64,000 nucleotides of DNA, taken from Anaerolineae bacterium. Its GTDB lineage: Bacteria > Chloroflexota > Anaerolineae > Promineifilales > Promineifilaceae. The notes under the pieces are model-generated. The model ran no database searches, had not been told where the DNA came from, and saw only the letters and a program-made list of their open reading frames with translations. Below are positions 8,988-19,570 of the stretch, one piece after another (the stretch's first letter is position 1; each line of letters opens with the position of its first letter). Made by a program: the position numbers and the translations under genes. The stretch lies in contig JAHDWJ010000017.1 of NCBI GenBank assembly GCA_023384415.1, positions 99,809-163,808 of the forward strand, read 5' to 3'.

Positions 8988-9086
8988 GCCGCGGCCGCTG
9001 GTGGCTGACCTGAACACCCTATCTCATCATCCGAGTTCCCTTCCTATCCCTGTTCTTCCACCCATGTTTATCTCAGGCAAACCTTT

Positions 9087-10421
9087 ATGACAACCCAATC
9101 CTGGCTCGAACAAGACAAAACCCTGCTTCACCCTCTCCACCACCCCACCGCCCACCAAAACCCGCTCATTATCGAATCCGCCCAGGGTGTGTGGCTAAAA
9201 ACGGTAGACGGTCGGGAAATTATGGATGGGCTGGCTGGGCTGTGGAATGTCCTGGTCGGCCATGGGCGCAGCCAACTGGCCGACGCCGCCCACCGCCAGA
9301 TGACCCGCCTGGCTTACAGCTCCAACTATGCTGGCATGTCCAACCTGCCAGCCATCGAACTGGCCCAACGGCTGGCCGGAGCTGCTTACCCCAACCTGAA
9401 CATGACCTTCTTCACCTCTGGCGGGGCTGAAGCCAATGAATCAGCCTTTAAGACAGCCCGCTTTTACTGGAAACAGCTGGGGCAGCCCAACAAGGTAAAA
9501 ATTATCGCCCGGCAAGATGCGTATCACGGCGTCACCCTGGCGGCCATGAGCGCGACCGGCATCACCCCCTACTGGCCGATGTTTGAACCCCGTGTGCCAG
9601 GGTTTCTCCATGTGGACGCCCCTTACCCGTACCGGTTTGCCGGAGAGATAAAAGCGGGGGAGACGGTGGGCACCGCGGCCGCACGTCAGATCGCCGATCT
9701 CATTGAACAAGAAGGGCCAGAAACCATCGCCGCCATCATCGCCGAACCAGTCCAGGGGGCCGGGGGGGTCATCGTCCCCCCAGATGATTATTTCCCGGCC
9801 GTCCGGGCCATCTGCGACCAATACAACGTCCTACTCATCGCCGATGAGGTAATTACCGGCTTTGGCCGCACCGGGGAATGGTTTGCCCTTAACCGGTATG
9901 GGGTGCAGCCAGATATTCTCACCTTTGCCAAAGGAATTACCAGCGGCTACCAACCGCTGGGGGGGATTCAGATCAGTGACGCCATCCGGGAGGTGATCCT
10001 CAACGCCCCACCCGGCCAGCGGTGGATGCACGCCTATACCTACTCTGGGCATCCCACCTGCTGCGCCGTTGCCCTGGCTAACCTGGATATTTTAGAAGGA
10101 GAGCATTTAACCGGGAACGCGGCTGCACGAGGGACACAACTTCTCTCCGGTTTACAATCTCTTCTCCACCTGCCCCACGTCGGCAACGTGCGCGGCCTGG
10201 GCCTCATGGCCGCCATCGAATTCGTGCAAGACAAAGAGAGTCGCACCCCGGCCATCCCCCTGGCCGAAAAAGTGCAGGCCGCTTGCCTGGAGCGGGGGCT
10301 GCTCTCTCGTGTCAAAGGGCAAAGTTACCTGCTCGCCCCGCCCCTTTCCATCAGCGAAGATGAAATGAGCCACCTGCTCGCCATCGTGCGTGAAGCAGCT
10401 GCGGCCGCCAATCAACCGTGA
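9087..10421 (+). CDS. Class III (omega) aminotransferase
   Basis: The 444-residue protein is of normal length for PLP-dependent class III aminotransferases. It shows TFFTSGGAEANESAFKTAR (cofactor phosphate site), DAYHGVT, AIIAEPVQGAGGVIVPP, LLIADEVITGFGRTG (the Asp contacting the pyridine N) and ILTFAKGITSGYQPLGG with the Schiff-base lysine. The family moves an omega-amino group (beta-alanine, putrescine, taurine or similar) to pyruvate or 2-oxoglutarate; the exact substrate cannot be called. It is probably cytosolic. Nearby S9 peptidase, TrpB2 and acyl-CoA dehydrogenase genes suit amino-acid turnover, but gaps of over 250 bases argue for separate transcripts. Confidence 0.85.
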   Translation: MTTQSWLEQDKTLLHPLHHPTAHQNPLIIESAQGVWLKTVDGREIMDGLAGLWNVLVGHGRSQLADAAHRQMTRLAYSSNYAGMSNLPAIELAQRLAGAAYPNLNMTFFTSGGAEANESAFKTARFYWKQLGQPNKVKIIARQDAYHGVTLAAMSATGITPYWPMFEPRVPGFLHVDAPYPYRFAGEIKAGETVGTAAARQIADLIEQEGPETIAAIIAEPVQGAGGVIVPPDDYFPAVRAICDQYNVLLIADEVITGFGRTGEWFALNRYGVQPDILTFAKGITSGYQPLGGIQISDAIREVILNAPPGQRWMHAYTYSGHPTCCAVALANLDILEGEHLTGNAAARGTQLLSGLQSLLHLPHVGNVRGLGLMAAIEFVQDKESRTPAIPLAEKVQAACLERGLLSRVKGQSYLLAPPLSISEDEMSHLLAIVREAAAAANQP

Positions 10422-10672
10422 GATTGACGATTTGCGATTGTAAATTGACGATTTACGATTGGCGGCCCACTGAATCGCGGCCCAAAAACAAACGCCAGCA
10501 ATCTTTTTCATCCCTGTTCTTTCCTATCCGTGTTTCATCTATCCGTGACTATTTTTGTAGGCGAAAACATGAACCGGGTTCAGCAAAAGTAATGAAAAGC
10601 GAGTTTACGAGTCCATAGGGTAGATCTTTTCATAATTTCTAATTCCTAATTCATCCTTATTCCCAGAGGAGT
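10422..10672. repeat. Intergenic region with ATTGACGATTTACGATT repeats
   Basis: This 250-base gap begins with tandem variants of GATTGACGATTTACGATTG (10423-10462), a dispersed family also found near 18.1, 18.85, 30.5, 35.26 and 49.1 kb. A segment rich in TAATTCCTAATTC near 10640 is another dispersed motif. No gene is visible. Confidence 0.6.
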
Positions 10673-10678
10673 ATGACC

Positions 10679-12499
10679 ATGAAACCCATTGATTTACACC
10701 CTGATGCGCTTTGGAAGCAGCGGTTCCGGGCCGCCATTATCGCCTATGCTTTCACCGCGGCCGCTAACCCCCGCCGGGGCCTGGCCTGCACCAACCAGAC
10801 CGGCGTCCTCCAGCTTTATACCTGGGACGTAGACAGCGGCCAGCTTACCCAATTGACCCATCACGAGCGGGGCAAAGTCCTGGGCTACCTGGCCCCCAAT
10901 GGACATCATATTTATTACTTAAACGACGAAACCGGCAGCGAAGTCGGCCATTTTGTCCGGGTGCCGTTCACCGGCGGGCCTGTTGAAGACATCACCCCCG
11001 ATCTCCCCCTTTACGCCTCATTCGGCCTGAACCACAGCTACAGCAGCCGCCGAATGGGGTTCATGGCTGCTGATGCCGGGGGATTCCAGGCAATGGTATT
11101 AGACGCCGACGCCGAGGACCAGCTAAGCCAGCCACGCCAGCTTTGGCACTCCCGCGCCCTCTCCTTTGGCCCCTTCTTCTCCTACTACGGCGAGATTGCT
11201 CTCATTACTACCACGGAACGCAGCGGCCGCAACGAATATAACCTCATCGCTTTAGACGCCACCACCGGGGAAATCGTCGGTGAGCTATGGGACGATGGAG
11301 CCAGTATCGAGCCAGCGGGCTTCTCTCCCCTGCCCGGTGACATGCGGCTGGCGGCCATGAGTAACCGCTCTGGTTTTATGCGGCCGCTCCTCTGGAACCC
11401 CCAAACCGGCGAGCGCACCGACATCCCCTTACCCGAGTTAGGTGGGGAAATCTCCATCTGGGATTGGTCGCCCGACGGCCAACAACTGCTGCTGCGCCAG
11501 CTTAACCAGGCGGTTTACCAGCTTTATCGGTACGATTTACGCGACAACAGTTTACATAAACTCAACCACCCCAACGGCAATATAGGCGGTTATGCCGGGG
11601 GGCAGTGGCAGCCCAATAACGAAATATTCCTCACCTGGCAAAACGCCACCCACCCCGCCCAACTGGTGGCCCTGGATGCCAACAGTGGCGAGATGAAACG
11701 GACGGTCCTGGCGGCCGGAGATGCCCCCAGCGGCCGGTCCTGGCGATCTGTTACCTTCCCGTCCACCAACGGGGCCACCATCCAGGCCTGGGTCGCCACC
11801 CCCGAAGGAGAAGGCCCCTTCCCCACCATTCTGCACATCCACGGCGGCCCCACCGCTGTAGCAACGGAAACCTACAGCCCCGAAGCTCAGGCCTACCTGG
11901 ATCACGGGTTTGCTTTTCTTTCTATCAACTACCGGGGGTCTACCACCTTCGGCAAGGCGTTTGAGGAAGCGATTTGGGGCAATTTGGGACAGTGGGAAGT
12001 GGATGATTTAGCGGCCGCGCGGGAGTGGCTGGTAGAAAATAATATCGCCGACCCGGACGCCATCCTGCTAACCGGCGGCTCTTACGGTGGCTACCTTACC
12101 TTACAAGGGCTGGGCAAGCGGCCAGAGCTGTGGGCTGGGGGCATGGCTACCGTGGCCATCGCCGATTGGACCTTAATGTACGAAGACCAGGCCGAAACTT
12201 TGCGCGGCTACCAAAAAGCGTTATTCGGCGGCACCCCGGACGAAAAACCAGAAGCTCACCAGGCCGCATCCCCCATCACCTACGCCGAAGCGATCCGCGC
12301 TCCCATCCTGGTTATCCAGGGAAGCAACGATACCCGCTGCCCCGCCCGGCAGATGCAAGTATACGAGGAGCGGCTAAAAGCGTTGGGCAAAAACATCCGC
12401 GTTCACTGGTTTGATGCCGGGCATGGCTCTTACCAAAATGAACAACAGATTGAACATCAGGAGATGAAATTGCGCTTTGCCTATCAGGTTGTGGGGTGA
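10679..12499 (+). CDS. S9-family prolyl oligopeptidase / acylaminoacyl peptidase
   Basis: Two in-frame ATGs occur at 10673 and 10679; the second is preferred because the AGAGGA ribosome site then sits about 8 bases away instead of 2. Residues 30-350 form a beta-propeller with repeated W.P/D.G blades. The C-terminal 250 residues are an alpha/beta hydrolase with oxyanion-hole region HIHGGPTA, nucleophile elbow GGSYGGY (Ser), Asp in VIQGSNDTRCP and His in FDAGHGS. Such enzymes trim oligopeptides or remove acylated N-terminal residues. No signal peptide is present, so it is probably cytosolic. The length of 606 residues is typical. Confidence 0.88.
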   Translation: MKPIDLHPDALWKQRFRAAIIAYAFTAAANPRRGLACTNQTGVLQLYTWDVDSGQLTQLTHHERGKVLGYLAPNGHHIYYLNDETGSEVGHFVRVPFTGGPVEDITPDLPLYASFGLNHSYSSRRMGFMAADAGGFQAMVLDADAEDQLSQPRQLWHSRALSFGPFFSYYGEIALITTTERSGRNEYNLIALDATTGEIVGELWDDGASIEPAGFSPLPGDMRLAAMSNRSGFMRPLLWNPQTGERTDIPLPELGGEISIWDWSPDGQQLLLRQLNQAVYQLYRYDLRDNSLHKLNHPNGNIGGYAGGQWQPNNEIFLTWQNATHPAQLVALDANSGEMKRTVLAAGDAPSGRSWRSVTFPSTNGATIQAWVATPEGEGPFPTILHIHGGPTAVATETYSPEAQAYLDHGFAFLSINYRGSTTFGKAFEEAIWGNLGQWEVDDLAAAREWLVENNIADPDAILLTGGSYGGYLTLQGLGKRPELWAGGMATVAIADWTLMYEDQAETLRGYQKALFGGTPDEKPEAHQAASPITYAEAIRAPILVIQGSNDTRCPARQMQVYEERLKALGKNIRVHWFDAGHGSYQNEQQIEHQEMKLRFAYQVVG

Positions 12500-12530
12500 G
12501 AAATAATTAATGGGCGAAGTAACTATACAG

Positions 12531-12610
12531 CCCCTCACCCTGGCCCTCTCCCTCAGGAGAGGGGATATGCTCCCCTCTACCATCGTGGGAGAGGGGCCGG
12601 GGGTGAGGGG
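12531..12610. repeat. Imperfect palindromic intergenic repeat
   Basis: CCCCTCACCC (12531-12540) is inverted at 12601-12610, with further pairing between GGCCCTCTCCC and GGGAGAGGGGCC. Similar Pro/Gly-rich palindromes are scattered in many bacterial genomes. It lies 30 bases after the peptidase stop and could also act in 3'-end formation. Confidence 0.6.
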
Positions 12611-12705
12611 CGGCATCTACCCATTAACCATTCACCGTGTCTTGTCTACCGTCATTCGCTCAGGATCGACAAGGCCACGATCCGTTACCTAGAATATCAC
12701 TACCT

Positions 12706-12809
12706 GGACACTGGCGAAAATTGAGTTCACCAGTGTTACTAACCAATACACCAATACACCAACACACTAATACACTAATACACCAAAAACCAGTAGTCCA
12801 ATGAAAAAC
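12706..12809. repeat. Convergent-intergenic repeat, copy 1
   Basis: A block begins with GGACACTGGCGAAAATTGA and has a 7-base inverted repeat ACACTGG/CCAGTGT around an AT-rich loop. It continues with several CCAATACA units. Closely related blocks occur at 33806-33860 and 36593-36673. All three lie between the 3' ends of convergent genes, here the S9 peptidase and trpB2. Confidence 0.7.
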
Positions 12810-12824
12810 CCCCAAACACCAATC

Positions 12825-14189
12825 CTATAAATTGACCTCTGGCAGATGGGCCATTGCTTCGGCAACCGCTTCGGCGGGGTAAGCAAAATCCTCTAAATCC
12901 CCCTGTAAATACCGTTCATAAGCGGTCATATCAAAATGGCCGTGCCCAGACAGGTTAAAGGCGATTACCTTCTTCTCGCCGCGTTCTTTGCATTCCAGGG
13001 CTTCATCAATGGCTACCCGGATGGCATGGGCAGACTCAGGCGCCGGGATAATGCCCTCGGTACGGGAGAACTGCACCGCGGCCGCGAACGTTGCCAGTTG
13101 AGGTACCGCTTTGGCTTCAATATACCCGGCCTCAATCAGGGCACTCACCTGGGGAGACATCCCATGATAGCGCAGCCCCCCAGCATGAATCCCCGGCGGG
13201 ATAAATGTATGCCCCAGAGTGTGCATCTTCACAATGGGGGCCATGGCCGCCGTATCCCCATAATCAAAGGTATATTGCCCTTTGGTCAACGTCGGGCAAG
13301 AAGCTGGCTCCACGGCCACAACCCGCGTTTTTTGCCCATTGGTCAAATTTTGATGGACAAACGGGAAGGTAAACCCGGCAAAGTTTGAGCCACCCCCGGC
13401 ACAGCCGATGACCACATCCGGGTACTCCCCAGCCAGGGCCATCTGCTCCAACGCTTCCAGGCCGATGACGGTCTGGTGCATCAGCACATGGTTCAACACG
13501 GACCCCAGGCTGTACTTTTTACTGCCGCCCGAGGTCGCGGCCGCTTCCACCGCTTCCGAAATGGCAATACCTAACGAGCCAGGGGAGTCAGGGGACTGCT
13601 CCAAAACGGCCCGACCATATTGGGTCTGGTCGGTGGGGCTGGCATACACCTGGGCTCCAAAATTTTGCATAATGATACGCCGGTACGGTTTCTGGTGATA
13701 AGAAACCTTCACCATGTACACCTCCAACGACAGGCCAAAAAAGTGGCAGGCCATGGCAAGGGCTGACCCCCACTGCCCGGCTCCAGTCTCCGTCGTCAAC
13801 GCTTTGGTGCCCGCCTCTTTGTTAAAAAACGCCTGGGCCACCGCCGTATTCGGCTTATGGGAGCCGACCGGGCTAACCCCTTCATATTTGTAATAGATGT
13901 GAGCTGGTGTGTCTAACGCCTTCTCCAAATTGACCGCCCGGAACAGCGGTGTTGGCCGCCACAACCGGTACACCTCACGCACCGGTTCTGGAATCTCAAT
14001 CCACCGTTCGGGGCTCATCTCCTGCATAATGAGGCTCATGGGGAACAGCACCGAGAGAAAATCAGGCGTTACCGGCTCTTTGCTGCCAGGATGTAAAACC
14101 GGCTGCGGCGGCACGGGCATATCGGCATTGATGTTGTACCACGCCTGGGGGATACGGCTCTCATCAAGCAAAAACTTACGCTGACTCAT
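12825..14189 (-). CDS. trpB: TrpB2-type tryptophan synthase beta subunit
   Basis: The 454-residue protein matches the TrpB2 branch (TrpB-like, usually 420-455 residues) rather than TrpB1. It starts [19 protein letters not shown] and has RPTPL, the PLP lysine in [17 protein letters not shown] and the phosphate-binding loop [11 protein letters not shown]. TrpB2 condenses indole with L-serine, often without TrpA, or works as an indole-salvage or O-phosphoserine enzyme; no trpA is nearby. The ribosome site AAAGGAGGT lies 6 bases before the ATG. It stands alone, transcribed toward the S9 peptidase. Confidence 0.9.
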   Translation of the reverse strand: MSQRKFLLDESRIPQAWYNINADMPVPPQPVLHPGSKEPVTPDFLSVLFPMSLIMQEMSPERWIEIPEPVREVYRLWRPTPLFRAVNLEKALDTPAHIYYKYEGVSPVGSHKPNTAVAQAFFNKEAGTKALTTETGAGQWGSALAMACHFFGLSLEVYMVKVSYHQKPYRRIIMQNFGAQVYASPTDQTQYGRAVLEQSPDSPGSLGIAISEAVEAAATSGGSKKYSLGSVLNHVLMHQTVIGLEALEQMALAGEYPDVVIGCAGGGSNFAGFTFPFVHQNLTNGQKTRVVAVEPASCPTLTKGQYTFDYGDTAAMAPIVKMHTLGHTFIPPGIHAGGLRYHGMSPQVSALIEAGYIEAKAVPQLATFAAAVQFSRTEGIIPAPESAHAIRVAIDEALECKERGEKKVIAFNLSGHGHFDMTAYERYLQGDLEDFAYPAEAVAEAMAHLPEVNL

Positions 14190-14567
14190 CTCTACCTCCT
14201 TTGGAATTAGGAATTATGAGGGATGAATTATGAATTTGGGTCTTCAGGAATTTGCGGGATTGACACAGGTGTAGGGGCAGGCCCTCGTGGTTGCCCCGGA
14301 CCTGGCAGGCACAAGGCCAACCCCTACCGTATGCCTCACCTCACGAACTCTCAAAGACCCTGAATTTCATCCTTAAAAACCGAGAAACGATACAGATGGA
14401 CACGCCGGAAAACGACCTGGCAACTATAACGAAAAATGGCTAAAAGGGGTAACAGTGCGGCCGCGGCAATCTTGCCTCATCTCCCTTGCCAGAGGATAAT
14501 CCCGAACCCATTAAGAATTAATTGGTGAATTGGTGAATTGGTGAATGGTTAATAAACGAGGAACATT
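14190..14567. repeat. Intergenic region between trpB2 and acyl-CoA dehydrogenase
   Basis: This divergent promoter region holds AATTCATAATTC-like dispersed motifs (14205-14235), one GCGGCCGC at about 14458, and three tandem copies of ATTGGTGA at 14521-14544 just before the next gene. No open frame of note is seen. Promoters for both flanking genes must lie here but none can be assigned with confidence. Confidence 0.5.
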
Positions 14568-15776
<1,209 letters not shown>

Positions 15777-16181
15777 ATGACTGTTTTTACCCACCCCACC
15801 GGCCAGGAATGGCTGGAGATGTTTCTAGATCATGGGTATAAGTATGTGTGGGAAAGCCTGATGGCGATTACCTCGATGCTGCCAGTGGATTATTTGAATG
15901 GGGATGAGGCGATTGAGGGGGTCGCGGCCGCAGCCGTTCTCGCCGCCGCCCTGCACACCCCTCTCCCCGGCACTCCCCCAGAACTGCTCACCTGGGTACA
16001 GGGCCATCCTCTGGGGCATGACCCGGAACTGGTGCAAATGGGGGTTGATGCCCTGTGCCGTATCCTGGCTGATTCGGAGCTGAAAGAGATGTGGGAAGCT
16101 GGCGGGGACGCGGCCGCGTGGTACACCACCGTCACTACCTTGCAGCACACCCTGTCATTATCCGCAGATTTAGGGGATTAA
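15777..16181 (+). CDS. DUF4259-like small protein
   Basis: The ATG follows the TAA of the acyl-CoA dehydrogenase without a gap. The 134-residue product has the pattern of DUF4259 proteins: an early acidic segment, a central EAIEGVAAAAVLAAAL helix, LLTWVQGHP, then VDALCRILADSELKEMWEA and a final W....TTLQHTL helix. The usual N-terminal MGAWG start is not present, so the call is tentative. The function of this family is unknown. Being joined to a metabolic enzyme may be accidental, as DUF4259 proteins often occur alone. Confidence 0.5.
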   Translation: MTVFTHPTGQEWLEMFLDHGYKYVWESLMAITSMLPVDYLNGDEAIEGVAAAAVLAAALHTPLPGTPPELLTWVQGHPLGHDPELVQMGVDALCRILADSELKEMWEAGGDAAAWYTTVTTLQHTLSLSADLGD

Positions 16182-16262
16182 GAGGATTTTTTGATCCACA
16201 GATGACACAGATGTCCACAGATAAAAATCCGTGTTCCCTCCACCCGTGTCTCCCCTCACTCC

Positions 16263-16604
16263 TCACCCCTTACTCTGATACGTCATCACCGGGCGGTAGA
16301 CACATTGGCAGCGGCCGCCTTTGGGACAGCCGGGTAAGGGGAGATGGGGGGCGTCATCAGGGTGGTAGATCGCGGCCGCGTCCAACCCCTGACTTTCCGC
16401 GCATCCGTCCTCATCCACCACAACAGCGACCCCGGCAATCGAACCCTTCGCCTTCATGCCCAGCCGGTATTGGGCCAAAATCTTCTCGGCATAATTCTCC
16501 GGCTTAACCATCTCTTTGTGAAACTTATTCAACCAATCAAATGCCATATTCTCTGCCTCGTCTGCGGTCTGGGGCAACCACAAGGATTGCCCGTACACAG
16601 CCAT
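16263..16604 (-). pseudogene. Unrecognised decayed reading frame
   Basis: A 113-residue frame contains ADEAENMAFDWLNKFHKEM and ends in GCPKGGRCQCVYRPVMTYQ, a compact Cys cluster. I do not recognise the family; the Cys-rich end recalls minor phage or nuclease-associated proteins but nothing decisive. It has no good ribosome site, begins just downstream of another broken frame on the same strand, and is probably part of the decayed 16.2-17.4 kb stretch. It could be a real small protein. Confidence 0.35.
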
Positions 16605-16616
16605 AGTTTAAGAGAC

Positions 16617-16847
16617 TCACCAGCGGATTTGTTCGACGGTGTAAGGCGATTGTCGAGAAAACGGGCGAACGCTTCTTTCGCGGCCGCACGGTCTAGCCCC
16701 ACCAGTGTGCCGAATAAACAGCCCCAGGTCATCCGCCGGGCCGATGATCTGCTCAAACCTTTGGCGTGATTCTACAGCGGCCGCGTCAAAAAAGAAACGC
16801 GGCAACGTCGCAAAGTCGGTGGGGGTGATTGGTAGGGGCTGGGCCAT
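16617..16847 (-). pseudogene. Decayed type I restriction HsdR-like C-terminal fragment
   Basis: One frame gives DFATLPRFFFDAAAVESRQ then FEQIIGPADDLGLFIR. The neighbouring frame continues with TLVGLDRAAAKEAFARFLDN, after which the first frame resumes with YTVEQIRW. The LVGLDR..AK.AF..FL pattern is typical of the C-terminal helical part of HsdR. Two frameshifts and the small size show it is a relic. No hsdM or hsdS is visible. The identification rests on a short motif only. Confidence 0.4.
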
Positions 16848-17374
16848 TGGGGGCGGAAGGCGAAGTTGGGCATGCTGAGACCAAGCCCGATCCCGATATT
16901 TTTCCCAGATAGCTGGGTGAGGTTAAGTTGCGGTAGATACATCCCCAGAAACAGAAGCAAGGCGGCCGCAACTGTAAGCCACACCCCCGTATCCAGGCGG
17001 TACGGGTTGACAAACGTCTTAGGATCATACGACCGAGTATCATACATCGAGCCGGGGTCGTCAATGAGGGCAAACCGATTGATGAGCAGCAGCAAACCAT
17101 ACAGAGCGGCAATCCATGGCCCCAGGGATAACATACGCCGCCGGGCTGGCAACCAATGGGAGAGGAGATAGGCCAGGCCAAAACCGCCGATGATCAGTAG
17201 GGCCAGGAAGTGGACATTACCAACGTCTGTTTGCTGGGGGGTGAACAGCTGCTACCCTTTGACAGATGGGACATTGGGGGCAGCGGGGGAGAACCAGATC
17301 AAAAACAGGAAGGAAATCATAAGCAATAAAATACCCGCTTCTCTGAGCCAGCGGAGTGGGTGGGTGGAAGACAT
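16772..17374 (-). pseudogene. Membrane protein paralogue interrupted by an in-frame TAG
   Basis: From ATG 17372-17374 the frame reads THPLRWLREAGILLLMISFL, nearly the same N-terminus as the two paralogues to its right. It meets a TAG at 17252-17254 after about 40 residues, then continues in the same frame with four hydrophobic segments (for example FLALLIIGGFGLAYLLS and TGVWLTVAAALLLFLGMYL). A single nonsense change has therefore broken an otherwise intact frame. The C-terminal end overlaps the HsdR-like fragment and is itself uncertain. Readthrough or a sequencing error are alternatives. Confidence 0.6.
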
Positions 17375-17433
17375 AACTAACCTCCTTATACAGTAATACC
17401 GATTATAAACCCATTGTTGTAAGGGGTGGTGCA

Positions 17434-18090
17434 CTAATTGCCAATGGTCAGATCCCTGGTCCGATCCGATCGCTCGGAAAGCCAAAAGGCAGCGGTAATG
17501 CCCATGAAAGCAAAGCCAAGGTAGCAAGGAAAACGGTCAGACTCAGGGATAAAGCTGGCTGCGGGCAGCAGCAAGATGAAAAATATGAGGGTCCAGCCGC
17601 TAAATCCCCCCAGGATGAAAGCCGCGAAGCGAATCCGGTTGGTTTGGATGAACAGGATGCCGGCCAGCAGCAAAAAGGCACCAAGACAGCTAAGATTGAG
17701 GCCGCTGGCTGGCATAAAAGTAGTATCAAGAAAAGAGGGTGTACCTCGAAAGCCGCGTGGGGCAAAGAAGAAGTAGCGGCTATACATGGCTAGATAAAAG
17801 GTGCAGGCAGCAAAGAATGGGTAGAGAAAGAGGAAGGAATCGCGGGTGGGTAAGCGGCGAGACAAGATATAGGCGACCCAAAAGCAGATAAACCCGATAA
17901 TAACCAAAGGGACGGAAGGGGTCAGGTCGCCTAGCGGGTTGAGGATAAATTCCCAGCCCATGATGACGATGACTTGTTCGTGATCGCCGAAGCGGTCGCT
18001 ATAGTGCAGCCAGGGCAGAAAGAGCAGGGAAACTGTGAGGAGAAGCACTCCGGCTTCCCTGAGCCAGCGGAGTGGATGGTTATTCAGCAT
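17434..18090 (-). CDS. Polytopic membrane protein, tandem paralogue family
   Basis: The 218-residue protein has about six hydrophobic segments: LREAGVLLLTVSLLFLPWL, VPLVIIGFICFWVAYIL, FLYPFFAACTFYLAMY, LSCLGAFLLLAGILF, WTLIFFILLLPAASF and YLGFAFMGITAAFWL. A short polar loop after the first carries a conserved EFILNPLGD also found in the right-hand neighbour. No known family is recognised. The copies at 16772 and 18188 show repeated tandem duplication. It lies on the minus strand with dispersed ATTGTAGATTGTTTGGCGGC repeats upstream. Confidence 0.7.
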   Translation of the reverse strand: MLNNHPLRWLREAGVLLLTVSLLFLPWLHYSDRFGDHEQVIVIMGWEFILNPLGDLTPSVPLVIIGFICFWVAYILSRRLPTRDSFLFLYPFFAACTFYLAMYSRYFFFAPRGFRGTPSFLDTTFMPASGLNLSCLGAFLLLAGILFIQTNRIRFAAFILGGFSGWTLIFFILLLPAASFIPESDRFPCYLGFAFMGITAAFWLSERSDRTRDLTIGN

Positions 18091-18094
18091 GATA

Positions 18095-18187
18095 AACTTC
18101 GGGGGATTGACGATTGTAGATTGTTTGGCGGCAATCGTAAATGGTTCGACAGGCTCACCACAAGTCTAAAATCGTAAATCGTAAATG
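18095..18187. repeat. Dispersed ATTGACGATTGTAGATTG repeat copies
   Basis: Between the two membrane genes lie GATTGACGATTGTAGATTG, GGTTCGACAGGCTCACCAC and AATCGTAAATCGTAAATG. A similar set recurs at 18842-18906 after the next paralogue, implying that gene and repeat were duplicated together. Confidence 0.6.
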
Positions 18188-18832
18188 CTATAGATTGTTT
18201 GGCGGCTCGCGTAAAAGGTTAAGCCGCGGCCGCAGGGCCAGGGTAAGGCCAGCAAAGATAAAGAGCAGGTGCAAGGATATATGCGCTTCACGGGGGATGG
18301 GGATCGAGCTGATGTTAATAAGAAAAGTGGCGGCAACCCAGCTGCCTAGGGCGAAGAGAGTGGCGGTATAGAAGGGTGAAGGATTGGTTTGGGTGAACAA
18401 GATGCCTGCCAGCAGCAAGAGGGCACCCAGGCAGCTAAGGTTGAGACCACAGGGGGCCGCAAAACCAATATTGAAAATATCGGGCATACGACCTAAGCTG
18501 GCCAGGGCGAAGAGGATATAGCGGCTGTACACAGCCATATAGATGATGCAGGCGGCAAAGAATGGGTAAAGGGTGAGGATGGTGCGGTGATCGGGTAGCA
18601 GGCGGGCAAAGGCATAGGCCAACCAGAAGCAGAAGAAACCAATGAACACTGGGGGCAGGGAACCCGCTATATTTCCCAGGGGATTCAGAACAAATTCCCG
18701 GCCCATGACGATGACAATAACATCCGGATTGCGGATGCGGTCGTAGTGCAACCAGGGCAGAAGGAGCAGGGAAACAGTGAGGAGAAGCACACCGGCTTCC
18801 CTGAACCAACGGAGAGGTTGATCATGGTACAT
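18188..18832 (-). CDS. Polytopic membrane protein, tandem paralogue family
   Basis: The start is placed at ATG 18830-18832 (MYHDQPLRWFREAGVLL) because this matches its paralogues; an upstream in-frame extension would be encoded by a dispersed repeat. The 214-residue product shares HPLRW-type N-terminus, EFVLNPLGN loop, LYPFFAAC helix and GLNLSCLGALLLLAGILF with the 17434-18090 protein. Six membrane spans are likely. Function is unknown. Confidence 0.7.
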   Translation of the reverse strand: MYHDQPLRWFREAGVLLLTVSLLLLPWLHYDRIRNPDVIVIVMGREFVLNPLGNIAGSLPPVFIGFFCFWLAYAFARLLPDHRTILTLYPFFAACIIYMAVYSRYILFALASLGRMPDIFNIGFAAPCGLNLSCLGALLLLAGILFTQTNPSPFYTATLFALGSWVAATFLINISSIPIPREAHISLHLLFIFAGLTLALRPRLNLLREPPNNL

Positions 18833-19058
18833 GATAAACTCCAGGGAATTTACGATTGTAGATTGTTTAGCGTCAATCTTAAATCGTAAATCTACTATCG
18901 TCAATCCGCCGAGCTAAGTTCGCCACGAAAGGCGTGTTGCTGAGGTGTCAAAAAATCGTTCCAGACCATTAGAAAATCGTTCCAGGCCATCGGAAAACGG
19001 CATAACTGTATTGGATAAGCGTTTTGGCACGACCTACACCCACCCGGGCTGCGGCCGC

Positions 19059-19331
19059 TTAGGGAATAATGGGGGTGAATGCGGCCGCGAAAGTTTCACC
19101 ATCGGCAACACGGCGGTAAGAGAACACCTTCCCCTCCCGCGTCTCGATCAAAGCGGCATTGCCAATAGAGCTATACACCTCACCCTGCTCATTAAGCCAA
19201 TCTATGTGGTGACAAACCAAAATATCTGGCCTGCGGCCAGCCATTGCCTGGATAGCAATCCACATGGGCATAGCATCAAACCACTCCGAGACGACCGCAT
19301 GGCCAATGCCGACCCCCTGAGGGCCGTGCAT
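19059..19331 (-). CDS. Small hypothetical protein, possibly truncated
   Basis: The 90-residue frame begins at ATG 19331 and has a plausible protein-like composition with WIAIQAMAGRRPDILVCHHI and FSYRRVADGETFAAAFTPII. The frame stays open upstream to a TAG near 19383 (residues KPKLLSLCHEAIE), so the true start may have been lost. No family is recognised. It lies at the edge of the low-coding stretch, divergent from the large cargo gene. Confidence 0.4.
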   Translation of the reverse strand: MHGPQGVGIGHAVVSEWFDAMPMWIAIQAMAGRRPDILVCHHIDWLNEQGEVYSSIGNAALIETREGKVFSYRRVADGETFAAAFTPIIP

Positions 19332-19537
19332 CTCAATCGCCTCATGGCAAAGGGAAAGTAGCTTTGGTTTATCACGGGTCTAATGGCTTCAAGCCTGGAC
19401 TGAGCTTAGCACATCAAACAAGATACCCCCCTGGTGTGGCAACCCCCGGAATGCTCCAAAGAACCAGGCACTCTTTTGGACCAAATCAGGTAAAATACTA
19501 GTCTTATGAGGCTGTGATGTTTCTGTGAGATACCCAT

Positions 19538-19556
19538 GATATAGTCCCGACTAATC
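19538..19556 (+). promoter_or_regulatory. Candidate shared operator/promoter of the cargo gene
   Basis: GATATAGTC (19538-19546) is followed after two bases by GACTAATC, an imperfect inverted copy. It lies 14 bases before the GTG start of the 2120-residue cargo gene. TATAGT within it could serve as a -10 box. The same 10 bases GATATAGTCC plus GAC and CCC at matching positions occur upstream of the eCIS operon (55493 down to 55472 on the minus strand; 16 of 21 positions identical). Confidence 0.5.
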
Positions 19557-19570
19557 CCTTTTAAGGCGCG

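Noticed and set aside
12531-12610. Rho-independent terminator at the 12.5-kb palindrome
   Set aside because: The stem is long and imperfect and no run of T follows; it fits a dispersed repeat better.
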